Source of the DNA: Burkholderia sp. Ax-1719
GTDB lineage: Bacteria > Pseudomonadota > Gammaproteobacteria > Burkholderiales > Burkholderiaceae
DNA length: 64,000 nucleotides
Reading direction: 5' to 3'
Assembly: GCF_011753055.1 (NCBI RefSeq)
Contig: NZ_VWWJ01000002.1
Span: 124,001-188,000, forward strand
Shown: positions 51,582 through 59,716 of the stretch, in pieces
Layout of the letters: every line of letters starts with the position of its first letter
Position numbering within the stretch: position 1 is the stretch's first letter
Program-made: the position numbers and the translations under genes
Notes under the pieces: generated by a model
Database searches by the model: none
The model's input: the letters and a program-made list of their open reading frames with translations, nothing else
Told to the model about the DNA's origin: nothing

Positions 51582-52186
51582 GAGGCGTTGGATTCCTTGC
51601 TGAGATCCCAGAGATTCGGGAGCAGGTCGTTCGAATAGCCGGAAATAAAGGCTTTGGGCGGCCCATCGGCGGGATAGGTCGAGCGCCGGATCGCGCCGAT
51701 ATTGCCGCCATACACATGAATGCTGATCGAGACGCGGTCGTCGTAGGCGTTGCGCACGCGATGGATATCGCCGATGGTCGGCGAAACGGCTTCTACCGCG
51801 CCGCGCCCGAGGCGTACCTCGGGGCCGTCGGTGCGCAGCGTGCCGTCCGCGTTGCGCGCGTAGGGCTGCGCGTATTCCGCACCGCGCAGCACGCCGATCA
51901 AACCCCAGACCGTGTGATCGTGCACCGGCGTTTGCTGGCCCGGTCCCCAGACGAAACTGACCACGGAAAAGCGCTGGCGCGCATCGGCGTGCAGCAGATA
52001 TTGCTGATAGCGCTCGGACGAGGGCACGGCGTAGGCGTCCGGTAGCCAGTCGTCCTCGCTGACGAGTTCGCGCAGTGCGTCCAGACCGTGATCGATCAGT
52101 TCGGATTCCTGTGAAAATGCTTGTGGCTGCCGCTCGACCAGTTCCGCAATCGTACCGACAAAGCGGCGCAGTTTATGGAGGGGCAT
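51578..52186 (-). CDS. Cysteine dioxygenase-family thiol dioxygenase
   Basis: From ATG 52186 the product has 202 residues with a cupin fold. The three-His iron site is visible as His89 and His91 in PVHDHTVWGLIG and His142 in GDIHRVRNA. The position that holds the cross-linked Cys in mammalian CDO is not Cys, as in bacterial 3-mercaptopropionate-type dioxygenases. The family oxidises a thiol to a sulfinate with O2. It overlaps the rhodanese start by 4 bases and the aldolase stop by 1 base. A thiol formed downstream of the operon's monooxygenase is the likely substrate. Confidence 0.85.
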   Translation of the reverse strand: MPLHKLRRFVGTIAELVERQPQAFSQESELIDHGLDALRELVSEDDWLPDAYAVPSSERYQQYLLHADARQRFSVVSFVWGPGQQTPVHDHTVWGLIGVLRGAEYAQPYARNADGTLRTDGPEVRLGRGAVEAVSPTIGDIHRVRNAYDDRVSISIHVYGGNIGAIRRSTYPADGPPKAFISGYSNDLLPNLWDLSKESNAS

Positions 52187-53010
52187 CAGTCGAGCAAATC
52201 CGGTTCGCTGGCCACCAGCCCGGCATACAGGCTTTCGAACGCATGGCGTGCACCGGCGGCGCGCCCGACCTGGCCGTGCGTGAGCGTGGCGATCTCGTGT
52301 GAAATCGGCTGGGGCTTGCCCGCTGCCTCGGCCAGCAGTTGCGTGTGGCAGGCGTTGTCGAGCGCGATATACCACCATGCCGCCGCTTCAACGCTCGGGC
52401 CCGCCGTGAGGATGCCGTGGTTCTTGAGGATCACGCCCTTGCGCTCGCCGAGTGCATGGGCGATACGCGTGCCTTCGTCGGTGTCGAGCACCACGCCGCG
52501 AAAGTCGTCGAACAGCGCGTGGTCTTCATAGAATGCGCAGGAATCCTGCGTGATCGGATCGAGCTTGCGTCCCAGCGTCGACCACGCTTTGCCATACAGC
52601 GAATGCGTGTGGGCGGCGGCGACCACTTCGGGGCGTGCCTCGTGAATCGCCGCGTGGATCGCAAAAGCCGCCTGATTCACGGGGCCTTCGCCAACCACGA
52701 TCTCGCCGTGCCGGTTCACCAGTAGCAGATCGGACACGCGAATGCGCCCGAAATGCAGGCCGAGTGGATTGACCCAGAAGTGATCGTGCCATTCGGGATC
52801 GCGCGCGGTGATATGACCGGCGAGGCCCTGATCGAAGCCATAGCGCGCGAACAGGCGAAACGCGCCTGCGAGGCGTGTCTGGCGATGAAGCCGCTCCTCG
52901 GCGACTGAGCGTGTGGGCGCGCTTTCGTCGTCGAACCAGAACTTGCGGATAGGAGCGTGCCTGAAATCCTTATCGATGCTATCAGTCGTATTGCTGAGGA
53001 TCGCGCTCAT
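52186..53010 (-). CDS. Class II aldolase/adducin-family protein
   Basis: The 274-residue product has AAHTHSLYGKAWS near residue 136 and a later NHG (KNHGILTAG), the zinc-ligand positions of the family. An early segment (FARYGFDQGLAGHITARD) provides the conserved glycine and His. It overlaps the dioxygenase start by 1 base. The family usually cleaves sugar phosphates, but in this sulfur operon a C-C cleaving or decarboxylating role on a sulfur compound is possible. It is unrelated in detail to the aldolase-family protein at 24707. Confidence 0.83.
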   Translation of the reverse strand: MSAILSNTTDSIDKDFRHAPIRKFWFDDESAPTRSVAEERLHRQTRLAGAFRLFARYGFDQGLAGHITARDPEWHDHFWVNPLGLHFGRIRVSDLLLVNRHGEIVVGEGPVNQAAFAIHAAIHEARPEVVAAAHTHSLYGKAWSTLGRKLDPITQDSCAFYEDHALFDDFRGVVLDTDEGTRIAHALGERKGVILKNHGILTAGPSVEAAAWWYIALDNACHTQLLAEAAGKPQPISHEIATLTHGQVGRAAGARHAFESLYAGLVASEPDLLD

Positions 53011-53057
53011 GTCGTTCCTTGTTTTTAGTGTGCTCGTGCTACCGCTGGGGCGTGCGC

Positions 53058-54134
53058 TCAGGCGGCGGCGCGTTCGCGGCGGGTCAGTTCGCGCGTGGCT
53101 GGGATCAGCACGCGGCCATAGTCCAGCGCGTCTTCAAGCGGATCGAAGCCGCGGATCAGAAAGGTCGTCACGCCGATCGCATGGTATTCGGCGAGTGTTT
53201 GCGCAACCTGCTCGGGCGTGCCGACCAGTGCGGTGGAGTTCGATCGCCCGCCGATCTCTTTCGCCACCGCCGTCCACAAACGATCGTCCGCACGCACCCC
53301 GTCGCCGGCTGCGCCCAGCAGACGCCGCGCGCCTTCGCTTTCGAGCGGGCCGCCTTTGTCCAGACCCTGGGCGGCGCGCAGGCGGCGGGTCTCGGCGAGG
53401 ATGTGTTCGGCGCGCTCCCATGCAGCCTTTTCCGTATCGGCGAGGATCGGCCGAAACGACACCGAAAAGCGCACTTCGCGGCCATGCTGCGCGGCTTCGG
53501 CTCGCACGCGGGCGATCAGGTCGGCGACGCCTTGTTTCGATTCGCCCCACAGCGCGTAGACGTCGGCGTGCTTGCCTGCCACCGCGAGCGCTGCCGGCGA
53601 TGCGCCGCCGAAATAGATCGGCACATGGGGCTGCTGACGCGGCTTCACCTCGGAAAAGGCCTGTTCGAAGCGGTAGTAGCGGCCCGTGTGATCGAAGGGC
53701 TTATCTTCGGTCCAGACGCGTTTGAGCACCTGGAGATATTCGTCGGTACGTGCGTAGCGTTCGTCGTGGCTCAGGAAATCGCCATCGCGGCGCTGGTCCG
53801 TGTCGCTGCCGCCCGAGATGAAGTGCACCGCAAGACGGCCGCCGGAAAAATGATCGAGCGTGGCGAGCTGGCGTGCCGCCAGCGTGGGCGAGACGAAGCC
53901 AGGACGATGCGCGAGCATGAAATGCACGCGGGAAGTCACGCTCGCGGCGTAGGCGATGGTAAGCGTGGCATCGGGGCTGCTTGAGCTATGCGGCACCAGG
54001 ATGCGGTCGAAGCCCGCGCGCTCGTGCGCCTGGGCGAAGTCGCGCACGTAGTCGACGTCGATGGCGGGGCCGCTCGCCTGATGTGTCTCCGACACCTTGC
54101 GCTGCTGGATCATCCCGATGAATTCAACACTCAT
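53058..54134 (-). CDS. SsuD-like FMNH2-dependent monooxygenase
   Basis: The 358-residue product (MSVEFIGMIQQRKV start) is a luciferase-like monooxygenase with AHERAGFDRILVPHSSSSPD, DHFSGGRLAVHFISGG, HDERYARTDEYLQVLKRVW and QVAQTLAEYHAIGVTTFLIRG. It is a paralog of the 45438 product. It heads the operon with class II aldolase, thiol dioxygenase and four-domain rhodanese genes and probably starts that pathway by oxidative cleavage of a C-S bond. It is divergent from the SfnG-like gene. Confidence 0.9.
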   Translation of the reverse strand: MSVEFIGMIQQRKVSETHQASGPAIDVDYVRDFAQAHERAGFDRILVPHSSSSPDATLTIAYAASVTSRVHFMLAHRPGFVSPTLAARQLATLDHFSGGRLAVHFISGGSDTDQRRDGDFLSHDERYARTDEYLQVLKRVWTEDKPFDHTGRYYRFEQAFSEVKPRQQPHVPIYFGGASPAALAVAGKHADVYALWGESKQGVADLIARVRAEAAQHGREVRFSVSFRPILADTEKAAWERAEHILAETRRLRAAQGLDKGGPLESEGARRLLGAAGDGVRADDRLWTAVAKEIGGRSNSTALVGTPEQVAQTLAEYHAIGVTTFLIRGFDPLEDALDYGRVLIPATRELTRRERAAA

Positions 54135-54215
54135 GCTGGCTCCTTGAAGGGCATCTCTAAGATATCTATGGCGAAGAGACTAGCATCGAGCCATGCAAAG
54201 TTTAAATATTGAATG

Positions 54216-54273
54216 CATATAAATATTCCACATAAGCATCATGTTGGCGCCGCCCGCAAATACGTTTATGTGG
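54216..54273. promoter_or_regulatory. A+T-rich divergent control element with inverted repeat
   Basis: CCACATAA at 54228-54235 and TTATGTGG at 54266-54273 form an 8-bp inverted repeat separated by 30 bases. CATATAAATATT at 54216-54227 precedes it. It lies between the SsuD-like and SfnG-like starts and could bind CysB/Cbl or another LysR protein; no proof is visible. Confidence 0.4.
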
Positions 54274-54363
54274 TGTGGATAGCAGGAAAAATTGGAAGGC
54301 TCGCGTGCGACACGGCGTTAGCATGAACGCCCCCGCCATCCCGCCTCCCTGTGTTTTCACGCA

Positions 54364-55437
54364 ATGTCCCATTCTCCTTCCCGTTCATTCCCCCGTTTTG
54401 GCATCTGGGCCCTCGTGCACGGCAGCCGTGCCGCGCTGCAGGATCCCGCCGAGCCCTACGATGCGTCGTGGGCCCGCAACAAGGCGCTCGTGCTCGAAGC
54501 CGAGCGTCTGGGTTTCGACTCCGTGCTCGTCGCGCAACACACCGTCAATCCGCACGATCCGGCGCTCGATCAGCTGGAGGCGTGGACAGGCTCGGCGGCG
54601 CTCGCCGCGCTCACCTCGCGCATCGAGATCATCGCCGCAATCAAGCCCTTTCTTTACCACCCGGTCGTGCTCGCCAAGATGGCCCAGCAGATCGAACACA
54701 TCAGCGGCGGCCGCTTCGCGATCAATCTGGTCAATGCGTGGAACCGCCCGGAACTGGAGCGCGCCGGTATCGCCTTCGCGGAGCACGACGACCGCTATGC
54801 CTATGGCCGTGAATGGATCGAGGTGGTGGAAGCGTTGCTGCGCGGTGAGCGCGTGACCCATCGCGGCGAGCGTTTTCAGATCGACGACTATCAGTTGCTG
54901 CCCGCCGATCCGTTCCGCGCGCGTCCTCGCATCTATGTGGGTGGGGAGTCCGAACCGGCGCGCGAACTGGTGGCCGGACACGGCGACGTGTGGTTCATCA
55001 ACGGCCAGCCGCTCGACGACGTGGCGGCCCTGATCGCCGATGTGTCTGCGCGCGCGCGGCCTGCCGGGCACGACGCCTTGCGCTTTGGCCTGTCGGCGTT
55101 CGTGATCGCGCGCGAAACCCAGGCGCAGGCCGAGGCGCACCTCGATCATCTGTTCGCGCTCGCCGAACTGGACAAGCCGTTGCGCGAGCGCCAGCAGGCC
55201 AATATCGATCCGAATGTCGTGATGATTCAAACGTTCGCCCGCTCGCCGCGCGTGGGTTCCAATGGCGGAACGGCGGCAGGGCTGGTGGGCGACTACGAGA
55301 CGGTCGCACGGCGTATCGCGGATTTTCATCGCGCCGGCGTCGAGCTGTTCATGCTGCAGTTCCAGCCCTTCGAGGACGATATGCGCCGTTTTGCCGAGGA
55401 AATCGTGCCGCGCGTGCGCCGCGAGCTGGCGGACTGA
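54364..55437 (+). CDS. SfnG-like FMNH2-dependent monooxygenase
   Basis: The 357-residue luciferase-like protein resembles dimethylsulfone monooxygenase SfnG: ARNKALVLEAERLGFDSVLV, IEIIAAIKPFLYHPVVLAKM, GHGDVWFINGQPLDDV and SAFVIARETQAQAEAHLDHL have clear counterparts. SfnG converts dimethylsulfone to methanesulfinate with FMNH2. No strong RBS precedes ATG 54364. The N-terminal wording (WALVHGSRAALQDP) diverges from SfnG, so the substrate may differ. It is convergent with the DszC/SfnB-like gene at 55476. Confidence 0.8.
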   Translation: MSHSPSRSFPRFGIWALVHGSRAALQDPAEPYDASWARNKALVLEAERLGFDSVLVAQHTVNPHDPALDQLEAWTGSAALAALTSRIEIIAAIKPFLYHPVVLAKMAQQIEHISGGRFAINLVNAWNRPELERAGIAFAEHDDRYAYGREWIEVVEALLRGERVTHRGERFQIDDYQLLPADPFRARPRIYVGGESEPARELVAGHGDVWFINGQPLDDVAALIADVSARARPAGHDALRFGLSAFVIARETQAQAEAHLDHLFALAELDKPLRERQQANIDPNVVMIQTFARSPRVGSNGGTAAGLVGDYETVARRIADFHRAGVELFMLQFQPFEDDMRRFAEEIVPRVRRELAD

Positions 55438-55475
55438 GGCACGGATGCGCTAAGGTGCTCACGCACGGCAACCGG

Positions 55476-56717
55476 TCAGAAAAACGCACCCGTTGGCGGC
55501 AACTGCCCGGTCAGCAGGTTCTGGCCCAGCAGCCGCTCCTTGTAAAGACGCGGATTGTGCGAGGCAATCACCTTGATATTGCGCCAGTGCCGATCCAGCG
55601 CGGCCACGCTGGACACCGCCGATCCCGAACCCAGATCGATCAGCCAGCTCGCAACCTGCGGCGCGAGATCGTCGATGACGACCTTGGCTTCAGAGGCGGC
55701 GAGCGTCGCTTCCAGCGTGCGCGCGTATTCGTCGCCCGTGTCGACGCTTGCCACGGCCCGTTCCAGCGCCTCTATGGCGCGCTGCGCGCTGGCCTCGATG
55801 CTCGCGGCGTAGGCGCGTATGCGTCCCAGCAAGGCCTGCAAGGCCGGTTCGTCGGCGGGTTGCGGGGCTTCGCCGTGGTAGAAGTTGCGCTGGCGCCCGC
55901 GCAGCACCTCCACCGCGTCCAGCACCACGCGCCGTGTGATACCCGCGATGCAGTTGGTCAGGTAGACCTGGTGGAAGGTGAAACCCCACGGCGCGGCCTC
56001 GGCTGACTTCGGCGCGTCGGGCGCATAGACATGCGCGGCTTGCACCACGGCATCGCGAAACCGCGCCGTGCCCGAGCCGGTCAGGCGCTGGCCGAAGCCT
56101 TGCCAGTCGTCTTCGGCAGCGACGCCTGCGCCGCGTTCCAGCACGTATTGCACGGTGGCATTCGCGCGGCTTTCGATCGCCACCCCGACGAAGGCGTCGT
56201 TGTAGAGATTGCCAGTCGCGTAGACCTTGTCGCCCGAGCCCACATACACCTGGCGGCGCTCGTCCCATTCCAGCCGGCTCAGAACGCGGCTCGAACGCGC
56301 GCCTGCCGCCGTCGCGTCGCTGTCGGCAAAGCTCAGGCCCACCGTCTTGCCTCGGCGCGCGAGATCGAGCACATGGGCATGGAACGGATGGTCGCGGCGT
56401 TGCAGGGCGGCTTCGACCTGCCAGAGGTGATTGCGAAAGGCGTGAGCGATGTTCGAATCGGCGGCGGCCAGGTCGCGTGCGACGGTGAATAGTCCGCTCA
56501 GTGTCAATCCGTGGCCGCCATCGTCGGCGCTCAGGCGCAGCGCGCCAAAGCCGAGCGCCTTCAATGTGGCGATCTCTTCATGCGGCAAGCGCTGCTCGCG
56601 TTCGCGCCGAGCGGCCGTCGCGGCGATCTCCCCGAATGCCTCGGAGAAACCGAGCGACGCCGATAAGGGCGAGACGAGCGCAACCGCGCCCGGCGTGTGT
56701 ACAGGTGTTTCAGGCAT
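55476..56717 (-). CDS. DszC/SfnB-like flavin-dependent monooxygenase (acyl-CoA dehydrogenase fold)
   Basis: The 413-residue product ends with LDRHWRNIKVIASHNPRLYK, the same C-terminal pattern as the 38497 product and as SfnB/DszC proteins. The N-terminal helical region (EEIATLKALGFGALRLSADD) and the beta domain (VYVGSGDKVYATGNLYNDAF) are complete. It is followed at 29 bases by the binding-protein gene end in the other direction of reading: the transcript order is permease, ATPase, binding protein, then this gene. It is likely a sulfur-oxidising monooxygenase for the compound imported by that ABC system. Confidence 0.82.
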   Translation of the reverse strand: MPETPVHTPGAVALVSPLSASLGFSEAFGEIAATAARREREQRLPHEEIATLKALGFGALRLSADDGGHGLTLSGLFTVARDLAAADSNIAHAFRNHLWQVEAALQRRDHPFHAHVLDLARRGKTVGLSFADSDATAAGARSSRVLSRLEWDERRQVYVGSGDKVYATGNLYNDAFVGVAIESRANATVQYVLERGAGVAAEDDWQGFGQRLTGSGTARFRDAVVQAAHVYAPDAPKSAEAAPWGFTFHQVYLTNCIAGITRRVVLDAVEVLRGRQRNFYHGEAPQPADEPALQALLGRIRAYAASIEASAQRAIEALERAVASVDTGDEYARTLEATLAASEAKVVIDDLAPQVASWLIDLGSGSAVSSVAALDRHWRNIKVIASHNPRLYKERLLGQNLLTGQLPPTGAFF

Positions 56718-56746
56718 ACGTTTTCCAGTTCATATAGCGACGCCCG

Positions 56747-57760
56747 TCACACCTTGACGCTGTAATCGGCGACCTTGATCGGCGCGCTGATGATCTTGCG
56801 CTGCGCGAGCCAGTCTGCCGCGCGCTGGAACTGCGCCATGAAGGCGGCGTCGTCCGGTTCGTGGAACTGGTTCACGCGCTTCAGACCCGCCAGATAGTCG
56901 CGCACCTGATCGGGATATTTCGCCTCGCGCTGCACCAGCAGCTCCGATTCGGCCGAATGCTGCGATTGCCAGGCGCCTTCCACGTAGTACGCGTCGAGCA
57001 CGGCACGCACCAGTTCGGAGTTTTCCTCCGTGAACTTGCGGCGCGTCACCAGCGAGCTGTAGTCGATCAGGAAATCGAGGTCGCGCCCTTCGTTGAAAAT
57101 GTCCTTCGCGTCGTTGGCATGGCGCGCGATATCCACGGCCGGCGACCACATCGACCACGCGTCGACGCGGCCTTGTGCGAACGCTGGCGCGGCATCGGGC
57201 GGATTCAGATAGACGAATTCGACCTTGCTGCGATCGACGTGATGCTTTTCCAGCGCAGCAATGAGCAGGAACTCGCCCAGCCCCGAGCGGTTCACCGCGA
57301 CCTTGCGACCGGCAAGATCGGCAACCGAATTGATGCCGCTGGTCTTCTTGACAATGATGGCAGTGGAACGCGGCGAGTACACGTCGAAGCCGGTGAAGAC
57401 GATGGGCGAGCCGGCCAGCATGGCGGCGAGCGCCGGTGTCGTCGAGCCCCAGAATCCGAAGTCGGCGCTGCCGCCCACCACGGCCTGGATCGACGGTGCG
57501 TGGTTCGGGAACGGCCCAACCCATTCGACTTTGATGTTCTTCGCCGCCAGCGTTTTCTCGAACACGCCGCGCTGTTTGGCGATATCGGGCAGGGCGCCGT
57601 AGCCCCAACCGATGCGCACGGTATCGGTGTTGCGTGTGAGCTTTGCGGCTTGTGCAGGTTGTGCGGCTTGTGCCGGCAGCAGGCGCGCTGCGGCCGCGCC
57701 GGCCAGCAGTCCACCCGCCGCGCGCAAGAGGCGGCGGCGAGTCAGTGAAGCGTCATTCAT
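56747..57760 (-). CDS. Sulfonate-type ABC transporter periplasmic binding protein
   Basis: The 337-residue product has a Tat-like leader (TRRRLLRAAGGLLAGAAAA) and an SsuA fold: DTVRIGWGYGALPDIAKQRG, VEWVGPFPNHAPSIQAVVGG, LAGRKVAVNRSGLGEFL and VDAWSMWSPAVDI. A short AQ-rich repeat (QAAQPAQAA) follows the signal. It belongs to the complete ABC set 59389-56747 with the ATPase and permease encoded before it. Confidence 0.88.
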   Translation of the reverse strand: MNDASLTRRRLLRAAGGLLAGAAAARLLPAQAAQPAQAAKLTRNTDTVRIGWGYGALPDIAKQRGVFEKTLAAKNIKVEWVGPFPNHAPSIQAVVGGSADFGFWGSTTPALAAMLAGSPIVFTGFDVYSPRSTAIIVKKTSGINSVADLAGRKVAVNRSGLGEFLLIAALEKHHVDRSKVEFVYLNPPDAAPAFAQGRVDAWSMWSPAVDIARHANDAKDIFNEGRDLDFLIDYSSLVTRRKFTEENSELVRAVLDAYYVEGAWQSQHSAESELLVQREAKYPDQVRDYLAGLKRVNQFHEPDDAAFMAQFQRAADWLAQRKIISAPIKVADYSVKV

Positions 57761-57809
57761 TCGTTAATCCTGGTTTTAAGGCGACCTGGTTTTATGGCGA
57801 GGAGGCGGT

Positions 57810-58553
57810 TCAGTGTTCCTGAACGCCGAGTTCCTCGAGTAGCGTGAGCCGCAGTGCCTGCGGCGTGTGGTCCTTGGGTTGAAACGAGGCGGCAATGCGC
57901 CCCGCGCGCATGACGAGAATGCGGTCGGCGAGCACCAGCGCTTCATCGACGTCATGCGTGACGATCAGCACGCCGGGTGCGTGGCGTGCGACCAGTTCCT
58001 TCACGAGCCCATGCATCTTGATGCGCGTGAGCGCATCGAGCGCGGCGAACGGTTCGTCCAGCAGCAACAGCGCGGGATCGCGCACCAGCGCGCGCGCCAG
58101 AGCAACGCGCTGCGCCTGGCCGCCGGACAGATTGCGCGGCCAGTCGAGCTCGCGGCCCGCGAGACCCACTTCGGCCAGCGCGCGCGACGCGCCCTCGCGT
58201 CCGATGCTCGATTCATGACCCAGCGCGACGTTCTCCCACAACGTCGCCCAGGGCAGCAGCCGATGCTCCTGAAACACGACGGAAGGGCGTGCTGGCGCGC
58301 GAATCTGCCCGGCATCGGGTGTATCGAGCCCGGCTAGCGAGCGCAGCAACGTAGTCTTGCCGCAGCCGCTTTCGCCCAGCAGCGCGACGAATTCGCCTTT
58401 GCGGATATCGAGGTCGAGTGCGTCGATCACCACGCGCGCGCCATAACGGCGCTGAAGCCCGCGTACCGATACAGCCAGTTGCGATGCGCCGATTGCGGTT
58501 TCGCTTTGAGGTGCAACATGTGCAAGCGGTGACAACGTAGCAGTAGCACTCAT
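57810..58553 (-). CDS. SsuB/TauB-type ABC transporter ATP-binding protein
   Basis: From ATG 58553 the product has 247 residues: Walker A GESGCGKTT, Q-loop VFQEHRLLPW, signature LSGGQAQRVALARAL, Walker B ALLLLDEPFAALD and H-loop VTHDVDEAL. The upstream in-frame stretch lies within the permease gene and is rejected. The start overlaps the permease stop by 4 bases. Confidence 0.93.
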   Translation of the reverse strand: MSATATLSPLAHVAPQSETAIGASQLAVSVRGLQRRYGARVVIDALDLDIRKGEFVALLGESGCGKTTLLRSLAGLDTPDAGQIRAPARPSVVFQEHRLLPWATLWENVALGHESSIGREGASRALAEVGLAGRELDWPRNLSGGQAQRVALARALVRDPALLLLDEPFAALDALTRIKMHGLVKELVARHAPGVLIVTHDVDEALVLADRILVMRAGRIAASFQPKDHTPQALRLTLLEELGVQEH

Positions 58554-59389
58554 GCTTTCTCTCCCTTCGTGTAGTTCGCGTGCCACGACAGGAAGCGCGT
58601 TTCGAGCGAGCGAACCAGCGCGTCGGCGACGACGCCGATGATCGCGTAAATAATCATGGTCAGCAGAATGACGTTGGTCTGCAGGAATTCGCGCGCATCC
58701 ATCGCCAGAAAACCGATCCCCTTGGTCGTTGCGAGCGTTTCGGCGATCACGAGGGCGAGCCAGGCATGCGCCAACGCGTAACGCACGCCGGTGAGGATGG
58801 CCGGCATCGCGCCAGGCAGGATGATCCGGCGCACGACGGCCGGCCATTTCATGCCGATCACCCTGGCGAGTTCCATCAGTTTCGGATCGATCTGGCGGAT
58901 GCCGAGCATCGTGTTGATGTAAATCGGAAACAGAACGGCAAGCGCGACCAGAAAGATTTTCGCGCCTTCGCCCACGCCAAACCACACGATCACGAGCGGC
59001 AGCATCGCGAGAAACGGGATGGCGCGCACCATCTGGATCGAGCGGTCAATGAGCGCCTGGGCAAGCCGCGAAAAGCCGACGAGCACGCCCAGCGCCAGCC
59101 CGATGGCCCCGCCGATCACAAAGCCACACGCGGCGCGCAAGAGCGACACGCCAAGGTGAACGAACAGATCACCATTGCGGGCCAGATTCCACGCGGTGAC
59201 GGCGACGCTGCTGGGCGCGGGCAGCACTTGCGGTTCGAGCCAGCCGGCGCGCGCGGCCAGTTCCCAGATCGCGACGATCAGTACGGGAATGGCCCAGGAG
59301 AGCCAGTAATAAACGCGCTCCTTCGCAAGCAAAGCGCTGGCGCGTGGCGACGGGATGTAGCGATGCGAAGAGGATGTAACGTCAGCCAT
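58550..59389 (-). CDS. SsuC/TauC-type ABC permease
   Basis: The 279-residue product has about six hydrophobic segments and the EAA loop (ELARVIGMKWPAVVRRIILPGAMPAILTG). Start MADVTSSSHRYIPS fits. It is first in the operon permease, ATPase, binding protein and DszC/SfnB-like gene, a complete importer plus enzyme. Confidence 0.9.
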   Translation of the reverse strand: MADVTSSSHRYIPSPRASALLAKERVYYWLSWAIPVLIVAIWELAARAGWLEPQVLPAPSSVAVTAWNLARNGDLFVHLGVSLLRAACGFVIGGAIGLALGVLVGFSRLAQALIDRSIQMVRAIPFLAMLPLVIVWFGVGEGAKIFLVALAVLFPIYINTMLGIRQIDPKLMELARVIGMKWPAVVRRIILPGAMPAILTGVRYALAHAWLALVIAETLATTKGIGFLAMDAREFLQTNVILLTMIIYAIIGVVADALVRSLETRFLSWHANYTKGEKA

Positions 59390-59533
59390 GGAGTCAGGTT
59401 TTGCGCAGTGCTAGCCAGCACGCTGGATTAAAAAATCCGCGTTTATGCGGCATGGACTGGCTATTAAAGACGCTCGGGCTGAACCCTGACAAACAGTTAT
59501 TTATGCTTTGCTTTTTCGAATTGATGCGCTGCA

Positions 59534-59567
59534 AATCATGCTTGCGTTATGCGTTGGTTGCATGATT
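59534..59567. promoter_or_regulatory. Inverted repeat AATCATGC-N18-GCATGATT upstream of ABC operon
   Basis: The 8-bp arms are perfect. The repeat lies 145 bases upstream of the permease start in an A+T-rich segment and may be an activator site. Confidence 0.35.
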
Positions 59568-59603
59568 AAATTGCTTAAACATGCGCATAGGAAATATGTA
59601 ATA

Positions 59604-59621
59604 CGACGACGCGCGTCGTCG
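59604..59621. repeat. 18-bp perfect palindrome
   Basis: CGACGACGCGCGTCGTCG is fully self-complementary and lies about 95 bases past the stop of the LysR gene. It may act as a terminator stem or a protein site. Confidence 0.7.
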
Positions 59622-59716
59622 CGAGGCAGTCATGCTGCCAGCAGGCGAGTGCGTCGAGCGACTAGAAACCCGGCTCGGGCAACAGCGGCCTTCGTGGCGG
59701 CTCGCTGTACCTCCAA

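Larger units (their letters stand above)
59390..59716. other. Intergenic region between LysR gene and sulfonate ABC operon
   Basis: These 327 bases hold no convincing gene. They contain an 18-bp GC palindrome (59604-59621) and, in an A+T-rich part, an inverted repeat AATCATGC (59534-59541) / GCATGATT (59560-59567). The promoter of the permease operon probably lies near 59440-59600. Confidence 0.5.
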
